Source: Nocardioides ganghwensis (lineage in GTDB: Bacteria; Actinomycetota; Actinomycetes; Propionibacteriales; Nocardioidaceae). From it: a stretch of 64,000 nucleotides of DNA. The notes under the pieces are model-generated. The model was given only the letters and a program-made list of their open reading frames with translations, was not told where the DNA came from and searched no databases. A program made the translations under genes and the position numbers. Below, piece by piece: positions 8,414 through 18,070 of this stretch; the stretch's first letter is position 1, and every line of letters begins with the position of its first letter. The stretch spans positions 1-64,000 of the forward strand of contig NZ_JACXYX010000019.1 of the NCBI RefSeq assembly GCF_014779655.1, read 5' to 3'.

Positions 8414-9504
8414 GGCGCGCCGGGCTCCCGCCGACGACGGGCCACGAGAGCGCTCGCCGCGACGGCGGCGCCCAAGGCGCCGACCGCTCCCCAGGTCACG
8501 GCCGCCGGGACCTTCGTCGGCCCGTCGGCGTCCGGCGAGCCCGCGGTCGGCGCGTCGCTTGCCCTTGAGTCTGCTGGAGACTCAAGGGGCTCGGCGGTGG
8601 GGTCGCCCCCGTCGCTGGGCCGTGAGTCTCCAGGAGACTCACGGTCGCCGGACCGCTTCTTCTCGCGCTCGCCCGAGCCCGCGGGTGACCTTGAGTCTCC
8701 TGGAGACTCACTGGCAAGGGGCGACTCGGACGGGGTGCCGGACGCCGACGCCGAGGGACTCGACGACGGGGACGCCCCGGGGCTGCTGCCGCTCGACGGC
8801 GACGGGCTCGGCTGGGAGCCGGCACCCGACCCGCTGCCCGAACCGCTGCCCGAGCCACCGCCGGACCCTCCGCTGCCCGAGGGCGAGGAGGAGGGCGAAG
8901 AGGTGGGTGAGGAGGACGGTGAGGCGGTCGGCGCGGAGGACGGCGACGACGTCGGCGACTGGGAGGCCGAGTTCACCGGCGGGGCGACGGAGGGAGGTGC
9001 GGCGTTGCCGCTGCCCTGCTTCCACGCCCAGCCGACCGAGCCGCCGGCCGGGACGGTCAGGGAGCCCGAGCTGTACGACGAGTAGGTCCACGATCCCGAG
9101 GTGCCGTCGGACCACCACAGTCCCCAGTACGCGTCGGCAGGCGAGGTGGTGACGCAGGGGTCGACCTCGGCCGTGGGCTGCCCGTTGACCCGGCAGACGA
9201 ACCCGGGCTGGCGCTGGGCGTACGTGAGGCTCACGCCGACGGACCCGACGATCGCCGTGGCGGTCTTGCCGCCGCCGTCCGCGGCACAAGCCGTCGTCAC
9301 TCCCCCGCCGAGCTCGCGGTAGTCCACGACGACGCTGACGCCACCGGCCGAGGTGCAGGTGGCCGCGGCAGCCGCGGGCACGACAGCGGTCGGTCCGAGG
9401 CCGAGCACCACGCCGCCGCCGACCAGGCTCACGGCCAGGGCGGCGAAGGTGGCGGCGAACGTGGCGGCGAACGAGGCGGCGACACGCCGGGTCCGGGCTC
9501 CCAT
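8410..9504 (-). CDS. Secreted anchored DUF4430-like (SCO2322-like) protein, predicted B12 binder
   Basis: 364 residues: signal peptide (to about AAAATC), a compact domain of about 105 residues (VSVVVDY ... GFVCRVNGQPT ... AYWGLWWSDG ... VPAGGSVGWAWK), a long Ser/Pro/Gly linker, then one C-terminal membrane helix (VTWGAVGALGAAVAASALVA) followed by RRRR. The domain's order of motifs resembles DUF4430, the transcobalamin C-terminal beta domain, and the Streptomyces SCO2322 family that accompanies ECF transporters. Function as a cobalamin-holding half is inferred. The linker contains three palindromic repeat copies encoding ESPGDSR-like peptides. ATG at 9504 is preferred for its GGAGG 8 bases upstream; a GTG at 9513 overlaps the previous stop (GTGA). 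Confidence 0.78.
   Translation of the reverse strand: MGARTRRVAASFAATFAATFAALAVSLVGGGVVLGLGPTAVVPAAAAATCTSAGGVSVVVDYRELGGGVTTACAADGGGKTATAIVGSVGVSLTYAQRQPGFVCRVNGQPTAEVDPCVTTSPADAYWGLWWSDGTSGSWTYSSYSSGSLTVPAGGSVGWAWKQGSGNAAPPSVAPPVNSASQSPTSSPSSAPTASPSSSPTSSPSSSPSGSGGSGGGSGSGSGSGSGAGSQPSPSPSSGSSPGASPSSSPSASASGTPSESPLASESPGDSRSPAGSGEREKKRSGDRESPGDSRPSDGGDPTAEPLESPADSRASDAPTAGSPDADGPTKVPAAVTWGAVGALGAAVAASALVARRRREPGAP
8562..8588. repeat. Palindromic repeat element, copy 3 (in CDS)
   Basis: CCCTTGAGTC, 7-base centre, GACTCAAGGG. Lies in frame in the linker of the anchored surface protein, where the minus strand reads LESPADSR-like residues. Confidence 0.8.
8620..8644. repeat. Palindromic repeat element, copy 4 (in CDS)
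   Basis: CCGTGAGTCTCC and its complement GGAGACTCACGG around a single-base centre; encodes RESPGDSR in the linker of the surface protein. Confidence 0.85.
8691..8720. repeat. Palindromic repeat element, copy 5 (in CDS)
   Basis: TGAGTCTCC-T-GGAGACTCA (8692-8710), followed by the CTGGCAAGGG flank shared with intergenic copies 1 and 2. Encodes LASESPGDSR in the linker. Confidence 0.85.
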
Positions 9505-9509
9505 GGAGG

Positions 9510-11159
9510 TCACCTCCGACGCAGCCAGAACTTCGTGGCGACGGGCTCGGCACCGCGGGCGGTCTGGGTGGCCACCACGCGGATCCGCTTCTTCCCGAGG
9601 ACGGCACGCGCCGGCTTGGTGAGGGTCAGCGTGACGCGGGAGGTCCGGCCGGGCTGGACCGTGTACGCCGACTTCGCCACGACCAGCCTGGCCGAGGTGT
9701 CGTCGGCGCGCTCGACCTTGCCGACCGTGCGGACCTTGAGCTTCCCCGTGCAGGCCACGGCTGCGTCACAGGCGACCGCGACCTTGAAGCGGTTGTTCCT
9801 GCCGACCTTCTCGACCTTCGCCACCGCCAGGTCTCCGACGACGGGCGCCGGCGCCGGCGGGCCCGCGACGGTCGAGGTGGCCGACTGCGCACCGGACAGG
9901 GTGGTGACCGTGAAGGTGTGCGCGGCGGGCACGGTGGCGGGCAGGTCGAAGGACACCGCGAGGTCGCTGCCGGTGCCCGTGACCAGGCGCTTGGCGGTCC
10001 CGAAGGTCACGCAGCCGTGCTCCCCGGCGGCGAGACCGCGCACGAGCACGTCGACCTTGCTGCCCGCCGCGGCGGAGGTCGGAGCCGTGAGGCCGAGCGG
10101 GCCCGAGGCCGGAGGGGCCCAGCGCAGGACGGGCGCCGCCTGGAAGGTGGCACGGCGCCACACGCCGGTCTTCGCGCCCAGGCCGCTGGTGCGGGCGCTC
10201 GCGAGGTCCTCGGCGTTGTACGCGATCGCTCCCGTCGGCGCCTGGGTGGCGCAGGCGCCCGGATCGGCGGCCTGGACCCCGCGGGTCCAGGCGGCGGCCC
10301 TCGTGGCGGCGGCCGTACGGCCGGCCTCGCCGAGCGCCCAGCCCGCGAGGCCGGTGCTGTTGGCGTTCTTGCCAGGGGCGGAGGCGTCGCCGGCGAAGGA
10401 GCCGTCGGACAGCTGGACGGACTCGAGCCACTGCGTCGCGAGGCTGACGGCGCCGGCCACGCGGGCGGAACCGATCCCCGACTCACGCAGGGCGATGACC
10501 GCCAGCGCGGTGGTGTCGGCGCTGGGCACGTCGGCGCACGCGGTGGAGCCGAGGGTGAAGAGGAAGTACCCGGCAGGGCACTGCTGGGCCAGGAGCGCAC
10601 CGGTGGCGGCCGCCGCCTCGTCCGACCCCGCCCGGGCGAGGGCCTCGACGGCGAAGGCCTGGCCGATGGTGTTGGCGTAGTTCCCGAAGCTGGACTCGTC
10701 GGCGATGACGCCGGTGGTGTCGTCGGTCAGGTCCTCGAGCTGCGCGACGAGGTCGATGCTGTCGTACGCCGTGCTGGCGTCGCGCCCGATGCGCCCGGCG
10801 AACGCCGCCGCCTTGGCCGTGGCGTTGGCGTAGCGGCCCGTGGTGCCGCCCTCGTCGGAGGCGGCATAGCCGTAGGGGAAGTCCGCGGAGGTGACGAGGG
10901 TGTCCGCGATGCTGTCGCCGACGAGGTCGGCCCGGGCGGTGTCACCCATCGCCTCGAAGGCGAGGCCCGCGTCGATGGTCAGGCCGATGTCGGCGAAGTC
11001 GCCGACGGCGATCCCGTCGGTGAGCTGCGTGGCGATCCAGTCCCCCGCGAGCCGGGTGGGGGGTGCAGGCGTGGCCGCAGCGGCCGGCTGGACGGCGAGG
11101 GTGGCGGCGACGAGGCCGGCGGTGAGCGTGACGGCGGCCAGCCCTGAGGTGAGCTTCAT
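9510..11159 (-). CDS. Secreted alpha/alpha-toroid protein, predicted cobalamin-binding (transcobalamin N-domain-like)
   Basis: 549 residues. Signal peptide MKLTSGLAAVTLTAGLVAATLAVQPAAAA, then about 350 residues of repeated helices with prenyltransferase/squalene-cyclase-type motifs (ADTTALAVIALRESG, NANSTGLAGWALGEAG, FGNYANTIGQAFAVEALARA), then Ig-like C-terminal strands (about 385-549). The alpha6/alpha6 toroid is the fold of the large domain of transcobalamin and intrinsic factor. It is the first gene after the cobalamin riboswitch and the leader of the ECF operon. No membrane anchor is seen, so it may be secreted or held by a partner. ATG at 11159 follows a GGGAGGAAA ribosome site; the longer frame to 11273 would read through the riboswitch. 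Confidence 0.8.
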   Translation of the reverse strand: MKLTSGLAAVTLTAGLVAATLAVQPAAAATPAPPTRLAGDWIATQLTDGIAVGDFADIGLTIDAGLAFEAMGDTARADLVGDSIADTLVTSADFPYGYAASDEGGTTGRYANATAKAAAFAGRIGRDASTAYDSIDLVAQLEDLTDDTTGVIADESSFGNYANTIGQAFAVEALARAGSDEAAAATGALLAQQCPAGYFLFTLGSTACADVPSADTTALAVIALRESGIGSARVAGAVSLATQWLESVQLSDGSFAGDASAPGKNANSTGLAGWALGEAGRTAAATRAAAWTRGVQAADPGACATQAPTGAIAYNAEDLASARTSGLGAKTGVWRRATFQAAPVLRWAPPASGPLGLTAPTSAAAGSKVDVLVRGLAAGEHGCVTFGTAKRLVTGTGSDLAVSFDLPATVPAAHTFTVTTLSGAQSATSTVAGPPAPAPVVGDLAVAKVEKVGRNNRFKVAVACDAAVACTGKLKVRTVGKVERADDTSARLVVAKSAYTVQPGRTSRVTLTLTKPARAVLGKKRIRVVATQTARGAEPVATKFWLRRR

Positions 11160-11163
11160 GATT

Positions 11164-11190
11164 TCCTCCCTCGCTGCGACAGCGAGGGAA
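11164..11190 (-). promoter_or_regulatory. Hairpin covering the ribosome binding site
   Basis: In the RNA, TCCCTCGCTG-TCG-CAGCGAGGGA forms a 10-base-pair stem whose 3' arm is the left half of the Shine-Dalgarno region (GAGGGAGGAAAT) directly before the ATG at 11159. This is a likely translational expression platform for the upstream cobalamin aptamer. Confidence 0.7.
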
Positions 11191-11239
11191 TCGGCAGGTG
11201 CCGGTCCGCCCCGCTGCATTCCTCGACAGCGATGGTGAT

Positions 11240-11385
11240 CAAGACGCGTCGAGGCGGGTGTTCCGGCTCGCACGGGATGGCTCCCGTGCCCACGGTTGCG
11301 GGTCAGCGCCGGTTTCGGACCGGCTTTCCCCAGCTCGGGCGTGTGTGGTGCCGACCCGGGCGGGTGCGGCCTGCGAAGCGTAACC
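11240..11385 (-). ncRNA. Cobalamin riboswitch aptamer
   Basis: The minus strand carries the B12-box core of adenosylcobalamin riboswitches at 11290-11325: AAAGCCGG-TCCG-AAACCGGC and GCTGACCCGCAACCGTGG, then a GC-rich paired stem (GGCACGGGAGCC...CCCGTGCGAGCC) and GCCGGAACACCCGCC at the 3' side. It lies 130 bases before the first gene of a five-gene B12 uptake operon, with an RBS-covering hairpin between. Cobalamin binding should lower expression of the operon. The outer boundaries are approximate. Confidence 0.9.
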
Positions 11386-11405
11386 CTCGTACGCCCCCGG
11401 ACGCA

Positions 11406-11439
11406 CTCCGGCCCGGCGTCTCGGGACGCCGGGCCGGAG
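11406..11439 (-). terminator. Strong hairpin terminator
   Basis: A perfect 15-base-pair stem (CTCCGGCCCGGCGTC and its complement) with a TCGG/CCGA loop lies 26 bases after the stop of the minus-strand toroid paralogue and before the riboswitch. It lacks a T-run, as is usual in actinobacteria. It separates the paralogue from the riboswitch-controlled operon. Confidence 0.8.
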
Positions 11440-11464
11440 CGGTGGGACTGGTGGAGCTGATGGG

Positions 11465-12874
11465 TCAGTTGCGCACCCGCAGCGACGTACGCGCCTCGTC
11501 GTCCGAGGTCTTCACCAGGCCGACGCGGCGCTGGTTGCCCGCCGGCAGCTGGAGCTTGCGCACGATCTTGTCGCCGGTCTTCTTGCCCTTCACGCGCACG
11601 AAGTCGCCCTTGACCTGCATGCAGGCGCTCTCGCTCGGCGCGAGACCGAAGACACGGAACTGGACGCGGTCACCCGCGCGGGCCTCCTTGCGCACCGACA
11701 CGATCCGCAGCTCGTCCTTGCTCGCCGGGGCGAACTGGAGGCCGAGGATCGCCTGCGCGGTGGCGCGGCGCCACTCGTCGCGGGCGGAGGCGGGGATGCC
11801 GCTGGTCTTGGCACCGGTGGCCCGGTCCTTGCGGAAGGCCACGGCTCCGGTGTCCTTGGTCAGCGCGGTGCGGCACTTGTACTTGTCGACCGGCTGGTTC
11901 TTGCGCACCCACAGCGCCGCCTTGAGCGCCGCGTCACGGTTCTTGAGCAGACCCATGGCGTAGCCGCCGAGGGCGGTCGTGTTGGTGTTGATCTGCGCTC
12001 CCTGGCCCGCGCTGCGGATCGCGCCGCTGTTGCGCTGGCGCGCGTCGAGCCACGTGTTGGCCTTGGCCAGCGCGGTCGTCACCGCCGCGCTCTTGTCGCC
12101 CGACTCGACCAGGTTGATCACCGCGAGCGCGGTGGCGTCCGGGTCGGCCTCGCTGCCGGCGGCACCGTCGGTGCACGCCTGGGCGGGCACGTCGGCCTTG
12201 GCGAAGTTGAGCCGGAACGCGCCCGACGCGCACTGCTGCTTGAGCAGGAAGTCGCGGGCCGCACCCGCCTCGGCGGACTTGGCGAGCGACAGGGCGCGCA
12301 CGGCGTAGGACTGGCCCACCACGTTGGCGTAGTTGCCGAACTCGGACTTGTCGAAGATCCGTCCCGCGATGGCCGCGGCCTGCGGCTGGGCGGCCGGGTC
12401 GGCCGGCACGTCGGCGGTGCGCTCCTCGAGGCGGGTGATCAGGTTGATCCCGCCGTAGCTGGTCGGGTTCTTCTTCGCCGTGCGGGCGAAGGCGGCCGCC
12501 TTGGCCAGCGGACCGGCGTAGCTCTCCTTGGTCCCGTCGCCGACGTACTCGGCGATACGCGGCTCGAGGGCGTTGTTGATCGCCGTCACGGTCGCGCCCT
12601 GACGCGCGACGGTCGACACGGCCATGCCGGTGTCGATGGTGAGGCCGAAGTCCGGCCCGGAGGTGCCCATGATCAGGCCGTTGGTGAGCTCGTCGGCGAT
12701 CCACTCCGCCGCGATCGTCGAGGGAGTGCTGTCCGTGGTGGCGGCTGCCTTGGCCGCGCGCAGCGCGGGCGACGGCTCCGCCGAGGCGGGCGGAGCGGCG
12801 AGGACGCCGACCCCCAGCGCCGCGGTCGACAGGGCGACGGCGGCCGTGCGGATGGGTCGAATGCGATGGTGCAT
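11465..12874 (-). CDS. Secreted alpha/alpha-toroid protein, paralogue
   Basis: 469 residues: signal peptide ending at ASA (about residue 32), then helical repeats like those of the riboswitch-controlled toroid protein. Shared motifs include IAAEWIADELTNGL versus LAGDWIATQLTDGI, FGNYANVVGQSYAVRALSLA, DPDATALAVINLVESG and NTNTTALGGYAMGLL, plus the terminal EWRRATAQAILGLQFA versus VWRRATFQAAPVLRWA. A short C-terminal beta region follows. GGAAGGAAG precedes the ATG. It has its own terminator, and no riboswitch was found in its 139-base leader, so it is probably expressed separately. Ligand unknown; cobalamin or a corrinoid is a reasonable guess from paralogy and position. Confidence 0.75.
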   Translation of the reverse strand: MHHRIRPIRTAAVALSTAALGVGVLAAPPASAEPSPALRAAKAAATTDSTPSTIAAEWIADELTNGLIMGTSGPDFGLTIDTGMAVSTVARQGATVTAINNALEPRIAEYVGDGTKESYAGPLAKAAAFARTAKKNPTSYGGINLITRLEERTADVPADPAAQPQAAAIAGRIFDKSEFGNYANVVGQSYAVRALSLAKSAEAGAARDFLLKQQCASGAFRLNFAKADVPAQACTDGAAGSEADPDATALAVINLVESGDKSAAVTTALAKANTWLDARQRNSGAIRSAGQGAQINTNTTALGGYAMGLLKNRDAALKAALWVRKNQPVDKYKCRTALTKDTGAVAFRKDRATGAKTSGIPASARDEWRRATAQAILGLQFAPASKDELRIVSVRKEARAGDRVQFRVFGLAPSESACMQVKGDFVRVKGKKTGDKIVRKLQLPAGNQRRVGLVKTSDDEARTSLRVRN

Positions 12875-12897
12875 GACTTCCTTCCCAGCTCGCCGGG

Positions 12898-12911
12898 GCG
12901 GTCATGACCGC
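12898..12911. promoter_or_regulatory. 14-base perfect palindrome in toroid-paralogue leader
   Basis: GCGGTCATGACCGC, 24-37 bases upstream of the start at 12874. Could be an operator or an RNA hairpin near the RBS; no known regulator site was matched. Confidence 0.4.
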
Positions 12912-12992
12912 ATGCCGCGGCCGACCCCTTCCCCCGATGGTGCGAGCGTTGGTTGGTGATGTGACCAATGTGACGCGCTTGCACCCTAACAA

Positions 12993-13006
12993 GTTGTCTA
13001 GACAAC
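12993..13006. promoter_or_regulatory. 14-base perfect palindrome GTTGTCTAGACAAC
   Basis: Lies 8 bases past the gatB stop and about 120 bases upstream of the toroid-paralogue start. It might be an operator for that gene or part of the gatB 3' end. AT content is higher than around it. Confidence 0.45.
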
Positions 13007-13013
13007 CAGGTTT

Positions 13014-14521
13014 CTAGGCCAGCTTCTCCAGGATCAACTCCCGGACGCGACCGGCGTCGGCCTGCCCGCGCATCTCCTTCATCACCGCACCGATGAGCGC
13101 TCCGGCGGCGGCGTGCTTGCCGTCGCGGATCTTGTCGGCGACGTCGGGGTTCGCGGCGATCGCGTTGTCGACGGCCGCGCCGAGCGCGCCGTCGTCGGAG
13201 ACGACCGCGAGGCCGCGCTTCTCCACGACCTCGTCGGGCGTGCCCTCACCGGCGAGGACGCCCTCGAAGACCTGGCGGGCCAGCTTGTCGTTGACGACCT
13301 TCTCGTCGACCAGCGCCTGGATGCGGGCGACGTCGGCGGGCGTGATCGGCAGGTCGACGAGGTCGACCCCGTCCTCGTTGCTGCGTCGCGCCAGCTCGCC
13401 GAGCCACCACTTGCGGGCGGCCTGCGGGGCGGCGCCCTCGGCGATCGTCTCCTCGACCAGCCCGAGCGCCCCGGCACCGACGGTGTCGCGCATCTCGAGG
13501 TCGCTGAAGCCCCACTCGGCCTGCAGCCGCGACCGGCGTACGGTCGGGTTCTCCGGCAGCGTGCCGCGCAGCTCCTCGACCCACTCGCGGCTCGGCGCCA
13601 CGGGCACCAGGTCGGGCTCGGGGAAGTAGCGGTAGTCCTCCGCGTCGGACTTCACCCGGCCGCTCGTGGTGATCCCGGTGTCCTCGTGCCAGTGGCGGGT
13701 CTCCTGCAGGATCGTGCCGCCGCCGCTCAGGATGGCTGCGTGCCGCTGCATCTCGTAGCGCACCGCCCGCTCGACGGAGCGGAACGAGTTGACGTTCTTG
13801 GTCTCGGTGCGGGTGCCGAGGGTGCCGCTGCCCTTGGGCGAGAGCGACAGGTTGACGTCGGCGCGCAGGTTGCCCTGGTCCATCCGGGCCTCGGAGACGC
13901 CGAGCGCGACGATCAGCTCGCGCAGCTGGGCGACGTACGCCTTCGCGACCTCGGGCGCCTTCTCCCCCGCACCGAGGATCGGGCGGGTGACGATCTCGAT
14001 GAGCGGGATGCCGGCGCGGTTGTAGTCGACCAGCGAGTGGTCCGCGCCGTGGATGCGACCGGTGGAGCCGCCGACGTGGAGCGACTTGCCGGTGTCCTCC
14101 TCCATGTGGGCCCGCTCGATCTCGACCCGGTAGGTCGTGCCCTCGACCTCGACGTCCATGAAGCCGTCGAAGCAGATCGGCTCGTCGTACTGCGACGTCT
14201 GGAAGTTCTTCGGCATGTCCGGGTAGAAGTAGTTCTTCCGGGCGAACCGGCACCACTCCGCGATCTCGCAGTTGAGCGCGAGGCCGATGCGGATGGCCGA
14301 CTCGACGGCCTTGCCGTTGACGACCGGCATCGCGCCGGGCAGCCCCAGGCACGTCGGGCAGACCCCGGCGTTGGGCTCGCCGCCGAACACGGCCGGGCAG
14401 CCGCAGAACATCTTCGAGGCGGTGTTGAGCTCGACGTGGACCTCGAGGCCGAGGGCGGGGTCGTACGCCGCCAGCACGTCGTCGAACGGCATCAGGGCGG
14501 TGTCGGTCGTGGGGGCGGTCA

Positions 14522-14522
<1 letters not shown>
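13014..14522 (-). CDS. gatB: Asp-tRNA(Asn)/Glu-tRNA(Gln) amidotransferase subunit B
   Basis: 502 residues. Typical GatB: GLEVHVELNTASKMFCGCP, a zinc-binding Cys cluster (CGCP ... CPTCLGLPGAMPVVN), MPKNFQTSQYD, HMEEDTGKSLH, DYNRAGIPLIEIVT and DYRYFPEPDL in the kinase-like cradle, then a helical domain and the C-terminal YqeY-like tail (VMKEMRGQADAGRVRELI). It phosphorylates the misacylated Glu or Asp on tRNA and binds the tRNA, working with GatA and GatC. ATG at 14522 overlaps the gatA stop by one base (TGATG); upstream open frame is gatA shadow. Confidence 0.97.
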
Positions 14523-16032
<1,510 letters not shown>

Positions 16033-16033
<1 letters not shown>

Positions 16034-16332
16034 CAGGCCCCCTCGCCCAGGATCCGCGGGACGGAGAAGCGCTGCTCCTCCACCTCGGGGGCGCCAGCGA
16101 GCGCCTCCTCGGCCGTCAGGCCGGGCACCACGACGTCCTCGCGGAAGACGTTGGTCAACGGGATCGCGTGCGACGTGGGCGGCACGTCGTCGCCGGCGAC
16201 GCCGGTGATGGAGGCGACGGAGTCGAGGATGACGCTCAGCTGGGGGGCCAGGTGGTCGAGCTCGGCGTCGGAGAGGTCGATGCGGGCGAGGGTGGCCAGG
16301 TGGGCCACCTCGTCGCGGGTGATCTCGGGCAT
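16033..16332 (-). CDS. gatC: Asp-tRNA(Asn)/Glu-tRNA(Gln) amidotransferase subunit C
   Basis: 99 residues, the usual GatC length. ITRDEVAHLATLARIDLSDAELD at the N-terminus and VFREDVVVPGLTAEEALAGAP toward the C-terminus (ER-DxxxPG-type motif) are typical. It is a belt-like chaperone that stabilises GatA and holds the A/B complex. First gene of the operon, divergent from the DMFA-like lipoprotein gene. Confidence 0.95.
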
Positions 16333-16481
16333 GCGGGCAATCCTAGGTCCACACCACGCCAGGTCCCGACGCCGGTCGGGAGGCGGTCGGGAGCCAGTCG
16401 GGATCGGCGTCCGGATCCTCCCGGGCGGCCGGGATCGCCGCCTCGTGTGCCGGGACCAGGACCGGCCGGATCGTCGTCGTC

Positions 16482-18047
16482 ATGGAGATCAAGGGGGCCG
16501 GGGCGGCCATCGTCGGGGTGCTGATGGCGCTGGGGGTCGCGAGCTGCGGGGCGCCCGCGGATCCCACCGTGCCGGCCGTGGGCACGAGCGCTGCGATCCC
16601 GCCGGTGGCAGCCTCCGAGGCCGACGATCCCGAGGAGGGGGAGGCGGCGGTGCCCGCTCCGCGAGGGTCGGAGGGCTGGCGCTCGCGCAGACCTGCGCTG
16701 GACGGCCGGCTGGCGGCGTACGCGACCCACGCCAGCGGGGTCCCGGGGACCCGGGTGGGGCTGAAGGTCTCCACGACCGAGGGCGGGTGGGAGGCGTCGG
16801 CCTTCCGCATCGGCGCCTACGCAGGGGGCAGCGGCGCGTTCGTCTGGGAGTCCGGCTTCCGGCTCGGGCGCGCCCAGCCCGCCCCTCGCCTGGAGCCGTA
16901 CGCCACCCGCACGGTCGTCGCCGCCTGGACGCGCGACCTCACCGTCGACACGTCCGGGTGGGAGCCGGGGTTCTACGTCTTCCTGCTGCGCACCGACACC
17001 GGCTGGGACGTCCAGGTGCCCTACGTGGTGACGTCGCCGTCGGCGGAGGGGACCGTGGCACTGGTCGCGCCGGTGACGACCTGGCAGGCCTACAACCGGT
17101 GGGGCGGCTACAGCCTGTACGCCGGCCCGCCCGGCGACTCCCGCAGCCACGCCGTCAGCTTCGACCGCCCGTACGCCGCGACCACCGGCGCCAACGACTA
17201 CCGCACCGCGGCGATCCCGATCGTGCTGCGCGCCGAGCGGTCCGGCGTCGCCCTGTCCTACTTCACCAACCTCGACCTCCACACGAGCGCCGGCGCGCTC
17301 GACGGTGCGCACGGCTACGTCTCGATGGGTCACGACGAGTACTGGACCAACACCATGCGCGACGCGGTGCTCGCTGCGCGGGACGCCGGCACGAACCTCG
17401 CGTTCCTGGGTGCCAACACCATGTACTGGCGGGTGCGCCTCGAGGACACCGCCGGCGGCCGCGCCCGCCGGATGGTCGGCTACCGCCACGACGCCCACCT
17501 CGACCCCCTGTACGCCGAGGGCTCGGTCGACGCCACCGCGTTGTTCCGGCAGTCGCCGGCGCCGCGGCCCGAGCACGACCTGCTGGGGATGCAGTACGAG
17601 TGCTACCCCGTCGACACCGACTACGTCATCGCGAGCCCGCGCTGGTGGGGGTTCCGCGGCACCGGCGTCCGCCACGGGCACCGGGTCCTCGGCCTGGTGG
17701 GGCCCGAGGCCGACCGGGTCTACCCGGACGCGCGCCTGCCACGCCCCCTCCAGGTGCTGGCCCACTCGCCGTACTCGTGCCGCGGGGTCATGACCTCCTC
17801 GCAGTCGGTCTACTACACGACGGGCTCGGGCGCCGGGGTGTTCAACGCCGGCACGCTGCGCTGGGGCTGCGCGATGGCCGAACGGTGCGAGCGCCCGCTG
17901 GGTGCCGGCACGGCGGCCTTCGTCCGGACCGTCACCACGACGCTCCTCACGGAGTTCGTCCGCGGGCCGGTCGGCGAGCGCCACCCGGCCATCGACAACG
18001 TCGACGACTTCGACCTCTCCACCACCAACAGCGTGTCGGCGAGTTGA
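16482..18047 (+). CDS. N,N-dimethylformamidase beta-subunit-like lipoprotein
   Basis: 521 residues. Lipoprotein signal with Cys22 (LGVASC), an acidic/Pro linker to about 60, then a region like the large (beta) subunit of N,N-dimethylformamidase (DMFA2-type): TTWQAYNRWGGYSLY, VSFDRPYA, YFTNLDLH, GHDEYWTNTMRDAVLAARDAG, NLAFLGANTMYWRVRLE and SPYSCRG near the end. The known enzyme binds iron through Tyr/Glu residues; GHDEYW matches that region. Real substrates of these secreted actinobacterial homologues are unknown. It is followed by a small lipoprotein and an LCP-like gene on the same strand. Confidence 0.82.
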   Translation: MEIKGAGAAIVGVLMALGVASCGAPADPTVPAVGTSAAIPPVAASEADDPEEGEAAVPAPRGSEGWRSRRPALDGRLAAYATHASGVPGTRVGLKVSTTEGGWEASAFRIGAYAGGSGAFVWESGFRLGRAQPAPRLEPYATRTVVAAWTRDLTVDTSGWEPGFYVFLLRTDTGWDVQVPYVVTSPSAEGTVALVAPVTTWQAYNRWGGYSLYAGPPGDSRSHAVSFDRPYAATTGANDYRTAAIPIVLRAERSGVALSYFTNLDLHTSAGALDGAHGYVSMGHDEYWTNTMRDAVLAARDAGTNLAFLGANTMYWRVRLEDTAGGRARRMVGYRHDAHLDPLYAEGSVDATALFRQSPAPRPEHDLLGMQYECYPVDTDYVIASPRWWGFRGTGVRHGHRVLGLVGPEADRVYPDARLPRPLQVLAHSPYSCRGVMTSSQSVYYTTGSGAGVFNAGTLRWGCAMAERCERPLGAGTAAFVRTVTTTLLTEFVRGPVGERHPAIDNVDDFDLSTTNSVSAS

Positions 18048-18070
18048 AGCACAGTGAGCCGGGTTCGGCC

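Noticed and set aside
12875..13013. Second cobalamin riboswitch before the toroid paralogue
   Set aside because: Searched for the B12 box by eye; no GCTGACCCGCAAC-like core is present.
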